A DNA stretch of 64,000 bases, taken from Ramlibacter sp. Leaf400. Lineage in GTDB: Bacteria > Pseudomonadota > Gammaproteobacteria > Burkholderiales > Burkholderiaceae_C. Position numbers and translations under genes: made by a program. The DNA lies in the NCBI RefSeq assembly GCF_001424545.1, contig NZ_LMQL01000008.1:62001-126000 (forward strand), given 5' to 3'. Below the pieces are notes generated by a model. It saw nothing but the letters and a program-made list of their open reading frames with translations. It was not told where the DNA came from and did no database searches. Shown here piece after piece: positions 18,822-27,449 of the stretch. The stretch's first letter is position 1. Every line of letters starts with the position of its first letter.

Positions 18822-20012
18822 GTGAAACTCCGCTTTCCCCTCTACCTCCGGATCTGGCTCGCGGTCATCGTCGCCGTCGCCCTGCTCACGCTGGCGTTCG
18901 GCGCGCTGTGGGAGCTGTACCGCGACCAGGTGCGCACCGAGCAGGCGCAGTCGGCGCGCGAGATCATCCTCCGCGACGACGCCGGCCAGGTTCTGGGCCA
19001 GGGCCAGGCCACCCGCGCCAACCGCCAGCCCGGCCAGGGCTGGGAAGCCGAGGTGACGCTCAAGGACGGCCGCACGCTCACCGTGCAGGTTCCGCCCCGC
19101 CAGCGCCGCCCGGGCGAGGGGCCGGGCGGCATGCGGCTGTACCTGCCGCGCGGCCCGACGGGGCTGTTCTGGCTGCTGGGCATCGTGGCGCTGGCGATGG
19201 TGGTGGGCAGCTACCCGATCATCCGGCGGCTCACGATGCGGCTGGAGAACCTGCGCGCGGGCGTGGAACGCTGGGGGCGCGGCGACCTGGCCGCGCGGGT
19301 CGACGAGAGCGGCCACGACGAAGTCGCGTTCCTGGCGCGCCGCTTCAACCATGCGGCACAGCGCGTCGAAACCCTGGTGCAGAGCCACAAGTCGCTGCTG
19401 GCCAATGCATCGCACGAGCTGCGCTCGCCGCTGGCGCGCATCCGCATGGCGCTGGAGCTGCTGGACGGCCCGCCCACGCCGGTGCAGCGGCAGGAGTTGC
19501 TGCGCAACATCGGCGAGCTCGACCAGCTGATCGACGAGATCCTGCTGGCCAGCCGGCTGGACGCGCGCGAGACCGACATCGGCACTTTCGAGCCGGTGGA
19601 CCTCACCGGCCTGGCCGCCGAGGAATGCGCCCAGACCGGCGCAGAACTCTCGGCACAGGGCGTGGCCGACGGGCTCGCGGTCGACGGCGTGGCCAAGCTG
19701 CTGCGCCGCGCGATCCGCAACCTGCTGGAAAACGCTCGCCGTTATGCCGAAGGGCCGGCCGAGGTCGAGGTCCACCGCGACGGCCAGCACGCCGTGGTGC
19801 GCGTGTGCGACCGCGGCCCGGGCGTGCCGGCCGACCAGCGCGAACGCATCTTCGAGCCCTTCTACCGCCTGCCCGGCGCCAGCGAGCGCGAAGGCGGCGT
19901 CGGCCTGGGGCTGGCCCTGGTGCGATCGATCGCGCAGCGCCACCACGGCACGGTGCACTGCGAGGCGCGCGAGGGCGGCGGCGCTTGCTTCGTGCTGCGG
20001 CTGCCGATCTAG
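18822..20012 (+). CDS. Sensor histidine kinase
   Basis: A 396-residue membrane kinase and partner of the preceding regulator. Transmembrane helix 1 covers about residues 10-30, a short Arg/Gly-rich periplasmic region about 31-112, and helix 2 about 113-133, then a HAMP linker. The H-box is NASHELRSPLARI with the phosphorylated H198; the N-box is NLLENARRY; the G-boxes are DRGPGVP and GVGLGLALV. The periplasmic part has no recognisable sensor fold. The start is GTG at 18822. Its TAG stop is shared base-for-base with the opposite-strand stop of the next gene (CTAG palindrome). Confidence 0.93.
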   Translation: MKLRFPLYLRIWLAVIVAVALLTLAFGALWELYRDQVRTEQAQSAREIILRDDAGQVLGQGQATRANRQPGQGWEAEVTLKDGRTLTVQVPPRQRRPGEGPGGMRLYLPRGPTGLFWLLGIVALAMVVGSYPIIRRLTMRLENLRAGVERWGRGDLAARVDESGHDEVAFLARRFNHAAQRVETLVQSHKSLLANASHELRSPLARIRMALELLDGPPTPVQRQELLRNIGELDQLIDEILLASRLDARETDIGTFEPVDLTGLAAEECAQTGAELSAQGVADGLAVDGVAKLLRRAIRNLLENARRYAEGPAEVEVHRDGQHAVVRVCDRGPGVPADQRERIFEPFYRLPGASEREGGVGLGLALVRSIAQRHHGTVHCEAREGGGACFVLRLPI

Positions 20013-20632
20013 AGCGGAAAAGGCGTCATGTCCGCGCCGGCGCTCGCCTGCGCGGGCGTGTGGGCCACGTTCATCAGCCAGTTCACCATCACGAAGTAGC
20101 CGACCAGGGTGGTGAGTTCCACCACGCCCTGCTCGCCGAACGCGCGCAGGGCACGCTCGTAGGTGAGCTCGCTGCTGCCGTTGGTGCGCAGCAGTTCCAG
20201 CGCGAAGTCCAGTGCCAGCGCCTCGTCCTCCTTCAGGCCGGACGCGGGCCGCGCGCCCTGGCGCAGCGCATCGATGGCGCCGGCGTCCACGCCGGCCTTC
20301 GCCGCCAGCGGCGCATGCATGTGCCACTCGAACTGGTTGCCGACGTGCCGCGCCGCGGCGCAAGTGGCCAGCTCGCGGATGCGCGCGTCCAGCACGCTCT
20401 CGAAGCGCAGGTACTCGCCGACCCTGGCGACGCGCTCCAGCAGCACGGGGCTGCGCATCAATGGCAGGAACGGGCCAAACACGCCCTTGCGCGGACCGTC
20501 GATCAGCGCCTGCGCGGCGGCGCGCTGCGGCGGGGTCATGGACTCCATCGCGGGCAGCGGCATGCGCTCGCGCCAGGGCTGGGTGGATCCTTGGCGCAGG
20601 GCTTCGGGCGAGGTGGAAGTGTCATCGGGCAT
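20009..20632 (-). CDS. Carboxymuconolactone decarboxylase-family protein
   Basis: A 207-residue protein of the CMD/AhpD-like family. The core ESVLDARIRELATCAAARHVGNQFEWHMHAPLA corresponds to the family helix pair, but where AhpD enzymes have a Cys-x-x-Cys pair this protein has only one Cys (TCAAARH), so a disulfide-reductase role is unlikely; resemblance to gamma-carboxymuconolactone decarboxylase is better, though not proof of activity. GGAG precedes the ATG at 20632. Its start overlaps the end of the YbfB-like transporter gene by 11 bases, so the two form one operon under the divergent LysR regulator. Confidence 0.86.
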   Translation of the reverse strand: MPDDTSTSPEALRQGSTQPWRERMPLPAMESMTPPQRAAAQALIDGPRKGVFGPFLPLMRSPVLLERVARVGEYLRFESVLDARIRELATCAAARHVGNQFEWHMHAPLAAKAGVDAGAIDALRQGARPASGLKEDEALALDFALELLRTNGSSELTYERALRAFGEQGVVELTTLVGYFVMVNWLMNVAHTPAQASAGADMTPFPL

Positions 20633-21830
20633 GGGAGGTCTCCGGCAGGTCCGTCTTGGGAACAAGGGTGGCGCGCCAGAGCCACGCAGCGCTGGCGAAC
20701 AGGGCGAGCGCGCCGGCCTGCAGCGCAAGCGCCAGGCCGTGCTCGGGCGACAGCTGCAGCAGCAGCGACGACGACACCGGTCCGGCGATCTGGCCGAGCG
20801 CGAAGGCCGCGGTCATCCGGCCGACCAGCGCCGTGGCATCGCCCTGGGCGCGCGCACGGATCTCCTGCACGCCGGCCAGCGTCACCACCATGAAGGTGCC
20901 GCCAACCAGGAGCGCGGACAGGGCGATGGTCCAGCCGCTGCGCCACAGGCTGGGCAGCAGCACGCCGACGCCCATCAGCACGTGCGACGCCGACCAGACC
21001 TGCAGCCGCGAGGCGCGGCGCAGCAGCGCGGCCGCGACCAGGGTCGACACGGCGGCCGTCGCGCCGAACACCGGCCAGGCCAGGCCGAACAGGCGCGGGT
21101 CCTCCACCACGGCGCGGGCCAGCACCGGCAGGAAGGTGGCCGGCAGGATGTAGCCGAAGCCCAGCAGGGCGTAGCAGACGACCAGGCCGGTGCTGCCCGG
21201 TGGCATCGTTGCGGATGGCGGCTTCGCGGCGGTGCCCGTCTCCGGTCGCGCGACACGGGCCAGCACCCCCAGGACGGGAACGACCAGCAGCAGCGCCAGC
21301 GCACCGAGCTGCAGCCACAAGGCCATGGGCCCCTGCCCCGCCGCTGCGCCCCCCCAGCAGTAGAGGCCCGCCAGCGCGATGCCCAGGCCCACCCCCGAGT
21401 AGAGGGCGCTGTTCCACGCGCTCGGCCCGCTGCGCGCCAGCGCCGACAGGCACCAGATGCTGGTGCCCACGAAGGCCCACGCGCTGGCCACGCCCGCCAG
21501 CAAGCGCAGCGCGGCCCACCAGGCCAGCGGCCCCGGCAGCGCCATCGCTGCCGTCAGCGCGGCCGTGGACAGCAGGGCGACGAGCGACAGGCGCGACGCG
21601 GTCCAGCCCGTGCGCGCGGCGGTGAGTGCGCCGACCAGGTAGCCCGCGTAATTGGCCGCGGCCAGCCAGCCGCCGCCGGCCACGTCGAGCTGCCCGGCCT
21701 GGACCATGAGCGGCAGCATCGGCGTGAAGGCGAAGCGCCCCACGCCCATCGCGACCGCCAGCGACAGCAGGCCGGCCAGGCCGATGGCCCAGGCGGGCGG
21801 CTCGCGGTGGGGCGCTTGCGGGTTTGCCAT
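20622..21830 (-). CDS. YbfB/YjiJ-family MFS transporter
   Basis: A 402-residue twelve-helix major facilitator of the YbfB/YjiJ group. The first helix carries the family pattern AVAMGVGRFAFTPMLPLM, followed by ANYAGYLVGAL. Members are uncharacterised or poorly characterised transporters often paired with a LysR regulator, as here: the LysR gene starts 67 bases away on the other strand. The downstream CMD-family gene overlaps it by 11 bases. The operon context suggests import or export of a small organic acid or aromatic intermediate, but this is inference. Confidence 0.88.
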   Translation of the reverse strand: MANPQAPHREPPAWAIGLAGLLSLAVAMGVGRFAFTPMLPLMVQAGQLDVAGGGWLAAANYAGYLVGALTAARTGWTASRLSLVALLSTAALTAAMALPGPLAWWAALRLLAGVASAWAFVGTSIWCLSALARSGPSAWNSALYSGVGLGIALAGLYCWGGAAAGQGPMALWLQLGALALLLVVPVLGVLARVARPETGTAAKPPSATMPPGSTGLVVCYALLGFGYILPATFLPVLARAVVEDPRLFGLAWPVFGATAAVSTLVAAALLRRASRLQVWSASHVLMGVGVLLPSLWRSGWTIALSALLVGGTFMVVTLAGVQEIRARAQGDATALVGRMTAAFALGQIAGPVSSSLLLQLSPEHGLALALQAGALALFASAAWLWRATLVPKTDLPETSHAR

Positions 21831-21896
21831 GGCGGGCCATTACACCCAGAATGGACTGCACGCACAAATGAATTTTCGAGAAGGACCATTCTTGCC

Positions 21897-22757
21897 GTGA
21901 GAACGATCGACCTCGACTCGCTGGAGATCTTCCGGGCCGTGGTGCAGGAGGGCGGCATCATCCGCGCGGCCGACAAGCTCGGCCGCGTGCAGTCCAACGT
22001 GACCACGCGCATCAAGCAGCTCGAGCAGCGTCTGGGCCTGGCGCTGTTCCGCCGCCAGGGCCGCTCCATCGTGCTGTCGCCCGAGGGCGAACTCTTGCTG
22101 TCGTACACCCAGCGTTTGTTCCGCCTGGCCGACGAGGCCGAGAGCGAGCTGCGCACCGGCAAGCCGATGGGGGCCTTTCGCATCGGCTCGCTGGAGAGCA
22201 CGGCGGGCAGCCGGCTGGGGCCGCTGCTGTCGAAGTTCCACGGCCTCTACCCCGGCGTGGTGGTGGAGCTGGCCACCGGCACCACCGGCGCGCTCATCCA
22301 GCGGGTCACGAACTTCGAGCTGGAAGCCGCGTTCGTGTCCGAACCCTTCAGCGCTCCGGGCCTGGAGGCGCTGAAGGTGTTCGACGAGGAGCTGGTGCTC
22401 ATCACCGGCAAGGACGTGCCCGCCGTGCGGCGCGCGGCCGACCTGGAGGGCCGCACCGTGATCGCCTTCGCCACCGGCTGCTCGTACCGCAAGCGGCTGG
22501 AGGAGTGGCTGGGCGCTTCGGCCGTGATGCCGGCGCGTACGCTGGAGTTCGCGTCCTACCAGGCCATGATCGCCTGCGTGGCGGCGGGGACGGGCTTTGC
22601 GGTGGTGCCGCGCTCGCTGCTGCTGGCGCTGCGCTCGGCCGGCGACGTGCAGCAGCACGAGCTGCCCGCCCGAGTGCGGCGCAACCGCACCCACCTGGTG
22701 TGGAACGGCGCGCCGTCCACGGCGCTGCTGGGGCTTCAGGCGCTGCTGGCGGCCTGA
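21897..22757 (+). CDS. LysR-family transcriptional regulator
   Basis: A 286-residue LysR protein. The winged helix-turn-helix is residues 1-62 (LEIFRAVVQEGGIIRAADKLG, then VTTRIKQLEQRLG), and the effector-binding domain of two periplasmic-protein-like lobes fills the rest. The start is GTG at 21897 with AAGGA eleven bases before. The 66-base intergenic gap to the divergent YbfB-like gene contains an imperfect palindrome TTTTCGAGAA (21873-21882) that could be part of its operator. Its 3' end overlaps the convergent heptosyltransferase gene by 22 bases. It probably controls the divergent transporter-CMD pair. Confidence 0.92.
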   Translation: MRTIDLDSLEIFRAVVQEGGIIRAADKLGRVQSNVTTRIKQLEQRLGLALFRRQGRSIVLSPEGELLLSYTQRLFRLADEAESELRTGKPMGAFRIGSLESTAGSRLGPLLSKFHGLYPGVVVELATGTTGALIQRVTNFELEAAFVSEPFSAPGLEALKVFDEELVLITGKDVPAVRRAADLEGRTVIAFATGCSYRKRLEEWLGASAVMPARTLEFASYQAMIACVAAGTGFAVVPRSLLLALRSAGDVQQHELPARVRRNRTHLVWNGAPSTALLGLQALLAA

Positions 22758-23737
22758 AGCAGGTCGGCCACGCGCTGCGGCGCCACGTCGCGCAGGCACC
22801 GGTGGTGCCCCAGCGGGCATTCGCGCGCGAAGCAGGGCGCGCAGTCCAGCGGCGGCTGGTAGCCGGGGTCGTCCTTCAGCCAGACCACGCGCGCCGCGTC
22901 GTTGAGCGGCGGCGTGTGCAGCGGGCTGGAGGAGCCGAACAGCGCCACCTGCGGCACGCCGAAGGCCGCGGCCACGTGCATCAGGCCCGAGTCGTTGCTG
23001 ACGACGGCGCGCGCCGCGGCGATGAGGGCGAAGGCCTGCATCAGCGAGGTGCGGCCGGCCAGGTTGCGGCCGTTGGGCGCGGCCGCGGCGATGGCCTCGC
23101 ACACCGGCGAGTCCTTACCCGAGCCGAGCAGCAGCACCGGCTGCGACACCGACAGCGCCAGCGCTGCGTAGTGCTCGGCCGGCCAGCGCTTGGACGGTCC
23201 GAACTCGGCGCCCGGCGCGAAGACGACATAGCCGCCGCGGGCCAGGCCTTGCGAGGCGAGCGCGGCGTCGATCTCGCGCGGGTCCAGTTGCAGCACCGGC
23301 CGGTCGTGCTCCAGCCCGGCCGTGTCGCCGCTCAGCGCCGAATAGAAGGCCACCATCGGCGGCTTGTTCTTCGGGTTCTTCAGGCGGTGCGTGAGCAGGC
23401 CCACGCGCGCTTCCCCGAGGTAGCCGACCCGCCGCGGGATGCTGGCCAGGAAAGGCAGCAAGGCGCTCTTGAGCGAATTGGGCAGCACGTAGGCCGTGTC
23501 GAACCGCCCCTGCATTTCGCGGCCCAGCTTCCGGCGCGCGGCCCACTGCAGGCCGCCGTGCTGGAAGGGGAACTCGATGACTTCGTCGACCTGGGGCATG
23601 GCCCGGTAGACCGGCGCCACCCAGGGAACGGCGCCGACGGTCAGCCGCTCACCGCGCGCGTGCAGGCGGCGCAGCAGCGGCCCGGTCATCACGGCATCGC
23701 CGATCCACTGCGGGGCGATGACGAGGGAGCGACCCAC
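22736..23737 (-). CDS. waaF: LPS heptosyltransferase II
   Basis: A 333-residue glycosyltransferase of family 9, adding the second L-glycero-D-manno-heptose to the inner core of lipopolysaccharide from ADP-heptose at the inner face of the membrane. The opening RSLVIAPQWIGDAVMTGPLLR matches WaaF, and the donor-site motif SNDSGLMHVAAAFG plus FGSSSPLHTPPL are conserved. The start is GTG at 23737, seven bases after the stop of the zinc-finger gene; longer in-frame starts would overlap that gene. It closes a minus-strand run that begins at radA. Confidence 0.94.
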   Translation of the reverse strand: MGRSLVIAPQWIGDAVMTGPLLRRLHARGERLTVGAVPWVAPVYRAMPQVDEVIEFPFQHGGLQWAARRKLGREMQGRFDTAYVLPNSLKSALLPFLASIPRRVGYLGEARVGLLTHRLKNPKNKPPMVAFYSALSGDTAGLEHDRPVLQLDPREIDAALASQGLARGGYVVFAPGAEFGPSKRWPAEHYAALALSVSQPVLLLGSGKDSPVCEAIAAAAPNGRNLAGRTSLMQAFALIAAARAVVSNDSGLMHVAAAFGVPQVALFGSSSPLHTPPLNDAARVVWLKDDPGYQPPLDCAPCFARECPLGHHRCLRDVAPQRVADLLQAASSA

Positions 23738-23744
23738 GGTGCGG

Positions 23745-23972
23745 TCAGTGGCCGCCGTGGCCGAAGTGCTCGCCTTCCTTGAGCTTGTAGATCGTGCCGC
23801 AGTAGGCGCAGCGCGCCTCACCCGTGCCGGCCACGTCCAGGAAGATGCGCGGGTGCGTGTTCCACAGCTTCATGCCGGCCACCGGGCTGGGGCAGAACAC
23901 CCCGCCGTTGCCGTTGAGGTCGCTGGCGCGCAGTTCGACGACGGTGAGGGGCTTCTTCGTGGGGGCGTCCAT
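23745..23972 (-). CDS. CHCC-type zinc-finger protein
   Basis: A 75-residue protein of the zf-CHCC family, related to the zinc-binding part of the NADH dehydrogenase subunit NDUFS6. Probable zinc ligands are Cys in FCPSP, His in NTHPRIFL, and the Cys pair in CAYCGT. The mature role in bacteria is unclear; the family is nearly universal in proteobacteria. It sits between ilvE and waaF with gaps of 8 and 7 bases, so it is translated from the same transcript. Confidence 0.9.
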   Translation of the reverse strand: MDAPTKKPLTVVELRASDLNGNGGVFCPSPVAGMKLWNTHPRIFLDVAGTGEARCAYCGTIYKLKEGEHFGHGGH

Positions 23973-23980
23973 GTGCGGCC

Positions 23981-24916
23981 TCAGACCTTGGTGAGCCAGT
24001 GGGCGTACTTGGGATTGCGGCCGTTCACGATGTCGAAGAACGCGTTCTGGATCTTCTCGGTGATCGGGCCGCGGGAGCCGGCGCCGATCTCCACCCGGTC
24101 CAGCTCGCGGATCGGCGTGACTTCGGCGGCCGTGCCGGTGAAGAAGGCCTCGTCCGAGATGTAGACCTCGTCGCGGGTGATGCGCTTTTGCACCAGCTCG
24201 ATGCCGAGGTCCTTGCAGATGTGGAACACCGTGTTGCGGGTGATGCCGTTGAGGGCGCCGGCCGACAGGTCGGGGGTGTAGATCACGCCGTCCTTGACCA
24301 CGAAGACGTTCTCGCCGGCGCCTTCGCTGACGAAGCCGGAGCTGTCCAGCAGCAGGGCCTCGTCGTAGCCGTCGTCCAGGGCCTCCATGTTGGCCAGGAT
24401 GGAGTTGCTGTAGTTGGACACCGCCTTGGCCTGCGTCATCGTGATGTTGACGTGGTGGCGGGTGTAGCTGGAAGTCTTGACGCGGATGCCGCGCTTGAGG
24501 CCTTCCTCGCCCAGGTAGGCGCCCCAGGCCCAGGCCGCGACCATCATGTGGATGGTGTTGCCCCGGGGGCTGACGCCCAGCTTCTGCGAGCCGATCCAGG
24601 TCAGCGGCCGGATGTAGCAGCTCTCCAGCTTGTTGGCGCGCACCACCTGCTTTTGCGCCTCGTTGACCTGCTCCTTGCTGAAGGGCAGCTGCATGCGCAG
24701 GATCTTGGCGCTGTTGAACAGGCGGTCCGTGTGCTCCTGAAGCCGGAAGACGGCGGTGCCGTTCACGGTGTTGTAGGCGCGGACGCCCTCGAACGCGCCG
24801 CAGCCGTAGTGGAGGGTGTGGGTCAGCACGTGGATCTTGGCGTCGCGCCAGTCCACCAGCTCGCCGTCCATCCAGATCTTGCCGTCGCGGTCGGCCATGG
24901 AGGGCAGTGCAGTCAT
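23981..24916 (-). CDS. ilvE: Branched-chain amino acid aminotransferase
   Basis: A 311-residue class IV aminotransferase that makes or breaks down Leu, Ile and Val with glutamate/2-oxoglutarate. K164 in TMTQAKAVSNY is the pyridoxal phosphate Lys; HTLHYGCGAFEGVRAY forms the substrate-side loop, and SEGAGENVFVV and GITRNTVF are family motifs. Length is typical of the bacterial type. It lies first in the ilvE - zinc finger - waaF group; a 36-base gap separates it from the membrane-protein gene before it. Confidence 0.97.
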   Translation of the reverse strand: MTALPSMADRDGKIWMDGELVDWRDAKIHVLTHTLHYGCGAFEGVRAYNTVNGTAVFRLQEHTDRLFNSAKILRMQLPFSKEQVNEAQKQVVRANKLESCYIRPLTWIGSQKLGVSPRGNTIHMMVAAWAWGAYLGEEGLKRGIRVKTSSYTRHHVNITMTQAKAVSNYSNSILANMEALDDGYDEALLLDSSGFVSEGAGENVFVVKDGVIYTPDLSAGALNGITRNTVFHICKDLGIELVQKRITRDEVYISDEAFFTGTAAEVTPIRELDRVEIGAGSRGPITEKIQNAFFDIVNGRNPKYAHWLTKV

Positions 24917-24952
24917 GTCTCGTCCTTGGGAAGGGAAAGCAAACGGGCGATT

Positions 24953-25375
24953 TTACTGAGCCGGCTCGGGCGGGGACGGCTCATCGGCCGGCGGGCGCTC
25001 CAGCGTCCACCGCACCAGCTTGCCCTGGGCGAACTCGCAGGTCACGTGCGACCCCGAGCCGTCGGTCCAGCGGAACACCTCCGGCTGCTCGTCCTTGGGC
25101 GACAGCTGCTCGCCCAGCGCGCGGGTCAGGCCGATCACGTGCAGCAGGGTGAGCCTGGGACGCAGCCGGGAATGCAGCATGACGGCGCTGCCCACGTAGC
25201 CGACCGGCAGGTCGGCCGCCCGCCGCAGCACGCCGGTCATGCGGGTGAAGTTCAGCAGGGCCCACATGACGATGCCGCCTGCCACCAGCGCCACCCCGGG
25301 CCAGCCCCAGGTGCGCCAGGCCATGGCCACCAGCGCCACGCCGGCGATGGGGACGAAGATTCGTTGCCAATTCAT
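24953..25375 (-). CDS. Small membrane protein of unknown function
   Basis: A 140-residue protein with two adjacent hydrophobic helices near the N-terminus (FVPIAGVALVAMAW and PGVALVAGGIVMWALL), then a soluble basic part and a Pro/Glu-rich tail. I do not recognise the family, although a similar short ORF before or after radA is familiar from related Burkholderiales. The ATG at 25375 lies 26 bases after the radA stop on the same strand, so it is probably co-transcribed with radA. The soluble part has no catalytic motif that I can see. Confidence 0.7.
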   Translation of the reverse strand: MNWQRIFVPIAGVALVAMAWRTWGWPGVALVAGGIVMWALLNFTRMTGVLRRAADLPVGYVGSAVMLHSRLRPRLTLLHVIGLTRALGEQLSPKDEQPEVFRWTDGSGSHVTCEFAQGKLVRWTLERPPADEPSPPEPAQ

Positions 25376-25401
25376 GGGCGCGATTGTCGCGCCACCACGG
25401 G

Positions 25402-26778
25402 TCAGTCCAGCCCGCGCACCACTTCCATGGCTTCCTCGATGCGGTCCACCGCGTGGATGGTGAGGCCCTCGATGTCGCGGCTGCCCTTCTTCGGCGCGTT
25501 GGCCCGGGGCACGACCGCCACCGAGAAGCCGAGCTTGGCGGCCTCGCGCAACCGCTCCTGCCCGCGCGGCGCCGGCCGCACTTCGCCGGCCAGGCCCACT
25601 TCGCCGAAGGCGATGAAGCCCTTGGGCAGCGGGCGGCCGCGCAGCGACGAGGTGATGGACAGCATCACGGCCAGGTCGGCCGCCGGCTCGGTGATGCGCA
25701 CGCCGCCGACCGCGTTGACGAACACGTCCTGGTCCATGCAGGCCACGCCGGCATGGCGGTGCAGCACGGCCAGCAGCATCGCCAGCCGATCGCGTTCCAG
25801 GCCGACCGACAGGCGCCGCGGGCTGGGGCCGCCGGTGTCCACCAGCGCCTGCACCTCGACCAGCATGGGCCGCGTGCCCTCCAGCGTGACGAGCACGCAG
25901 CTGCCGGGCACCGGTTCGGCATGCTGCGACAGGAAGATCGCGCTGGGATTGGCCACGCCCTTGAGGCCCTTCTCGGTCATCGCGAAGACGCCGATCTCGT
26001 TGACGGCGCCGAAGCGGTTCTTGATCGCCCGCACGAGGCGGAAGCTGGAATGCGTGTCGCCCTCGAAATAGAGCACGGTGTCCACCATGTGCTCCAGCAC
26101 GCGCGGGCCGGCCAGCGCGCCTTCCTTGGTCACGTGGCCCACGAGGACGATGCAGGTGCCCGAGGACTTGGCCGCACGCGTCAGGTGCGCGGCGCATTCG
26201 CGCACCTGCGCCACCGAGCCGGGCGCCGAGGTGAGCTGGTCGGAGTAGACGGTCTGGATCGAGTCGATCACGGCCACGGACGGCTTGATGGCCGCCAGCG
26301 TGCCCAGGATCTTCTCCAGCTGGATCTCGGCCAGCACCTGCACCTGCGAGTTGTCCAGCCCGAGCCGGCGCGAGCGCAGCGCCACCTGCGCGCCGGACTC
26401 CTCGCCGGTGACGTACAGGCAGGGGATGGCCGCGCGCTGCAGGCCGTCCAGCGCCTGCAGCAGCAGGGTGGACTTGCCGATGCCGGGATCGCCGCCGATC
26501 AGCACCACGCCGCCTTCCACGATGCCGCCGCCCAGCACGCGGTCGAGCTCGCCGATGCCGGTGGGCGTGCGGGCCACTTCGCTGGCCTCGATGTCGGCCA
26601 GCACGGCGACCCCGGCGGTGGGCGCGAGGGAGGCGAAGCGGTGCCGCTGCGAGGCCGGGGCTTCCGCCACGGTCTCGATCAGCGTGTTCCAGGCGTTGCA
26701 CTGCGGGCATTTGCCCTGCCACTTCGGCGTGCTGCCGCCGCACTCGGTGCAGCTGTAGGTCGTTCGGTCTTTGGCCAC
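25402..26778 (-). CDS. radA: DNA repair protein RadA
   Basis: A 458-residue RecA-like helicase that drives branch migration during recombination. An N-terminal C4 zinc finger (C10, C13, C24, C27) is followed by the ATPase core with Walker A GGDPGIGKST, the RadA-specific KNRFGA motif, and a C-terminal Lon-protease-like domain lacking catalytic residues. The start is GTG at 26778, giving the standard VAKDRTTYSC beginning. In many Burkholderiales radA neighbours alr; here about 10 kb including the hpa operon separates the two genes. Confidence 0.97.
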   Translation of the reverse strand: MAKDRTTYSCTECGGSTPKWQGKCPQCNAWNTLIETVAEAPASQRHRFASLAPTAGVAVLADIEASEVARTPTGIGELDRVLGGGIVEGGVVLIGGDPGIGKSTLLLQALDGLQRAAIPCLYVTGEESGAQVALRSRRLGLDNSQVQVLAEIQLEKILGTLAAIKPSVAVIDSIQTVYSDQLTSAPGSVAQVRECAAHLTRAAKSSGTCIVLVGHVTKEGALAGPRVLEHMVDTVLYFEGDTHSSFRLVRAIKNRFGAVNEIGVFAMTEKGLKGVANPSAIFLSQHAEPVPGSCVLVTLEGTRPMLVEVQALVDTGGPSPRRLSVGLERDRLAMLLAVLHRHAGVACMDQDVFVNAVGGVRITEPAADLAVMLSITSSLRGRPLPKGFIAFGEVGLAGEVRPAPRGQERLREAAKLGFSVAVVPRANAPKKGSRDIEGLTIHAVDRIEEAMEVVRGLD

Positions 26779-26901
26779 GCGGCAGTGTAGGCGAGCACTT
26801 GCGCGGCGCCCTCGCGCAGCAGCGGGTTGCACAGGGCGGATAGCCGGTGCAGCGCAGGCTCAGCGTTGGCGCTTTGACCGCCCCTCCTGGCGACAGGGAC
26901 G

Positions 26902-26942
26902 TTGCCCTTGCGCGGTCCCCGCCAACTCATTTAACATATTAA
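26902..26942 (+). promoter_or_regulatory. Candidate hpa operon promoter with overlapping palindrome
   Basis: TTGCGC at 26908-26913 and TAACAT at 26932-26937 are spaced by 18 bases and could form a weak sigma-70 promoter. The near-palindrome TTAACATATTAA (26931-26942) covers the -10 box; it is strikingly AT-rich for this DNA. HpaR is a MarR-type repressor, and an operator on the -10 box before its own gene would give autorepression relieved by hydroxyphenylacetates. No binding consensus was tested. Confidence 0.4.
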
Positions 26943-26954
26943 GCAATCGCCGCC

Positions 26955-27449
26955 ATGAGCACCTCGTTCACCCACCGCAACCTCCCGCGCCTGCTGCTGC
27001 AGGCCCGCGAAGCCGTCATGGCCCACAACCGCCCCCGCCTGCGCGAGCATGGCCTGTCGGACCAGCAGTGGCGCGTGCTGCGCGTGCTGGGCGAACACGG
27101 CACGGTCGAGACCGGCCGGGTGGCGCGCGAGGCCTTCATCCTCGGGCCCAGCCTCACCGGCGTGCTCGCGCGCATGGAGCGCGACGGGCTGATCCGCCGC
27201 GAACGCGATCCCGCCGACCAGCGCCGCACCGTCGTGGAAGCCACCACCAAGGGCCGCAAGCTCGTGGACAGGCTGTCGAACGCGGTCGAGGCGCACTACC
27301 AATGGATGGAGAACACCCTGGGCAAGCAGAAGCTCGGGCAGCTGTACCAGCTGCTCGATGAACTCATCGAACTCGAACAACCCGGCGGCGACGCCTGCCG
27401 GGTGACCAAGCCCGGGCGTTCCGCCCGGCGACCGGAAGCCACCGCATGA
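26955..27449 (+). CDS. hpaR: MarR-family repressor of homoprotocatechuate degradation, HpaR
   Basis: A 164-residue MarR-type regulator. The opening FTHRNLPRLLLQAREAVM and the winged helix (SDQQWRVLRVLGEHG, then ERDPADQRRTVVEAT) match the HpaR/HpcR subgroup that represses 4-hydroxyphenylacetate meta-cleavage genes until an aromatic ligand binds. Its stop overlaps the hpaG1 start as ATGA, so regulator and pathway are translated from one message and the system is probably autoregulated. The last 25 residues are a basic, disordered extension. Confidence 0.92.
   Translation: MSTSFTHRNLPRLLLQAREAVMAHNRPRLREHGLSDQQWRVLRVLGEHGTVETGRVAREAFILGPSLTGVLARMERDGLIRRERDPADQRRTVVEATTKGRKLVDRLSNAVEAHYQWMENTLGKQKLGQLYQLLDELIELEQPGGDACRVTKPGRSARRPEATA

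Noticed and set aside
20009..20632. AhpD alkylhydroperoxidase
   Set aside because: The Cys-x-x-Cys redox pair of AhpD is not present; only one Cys lies in the conserved helix.
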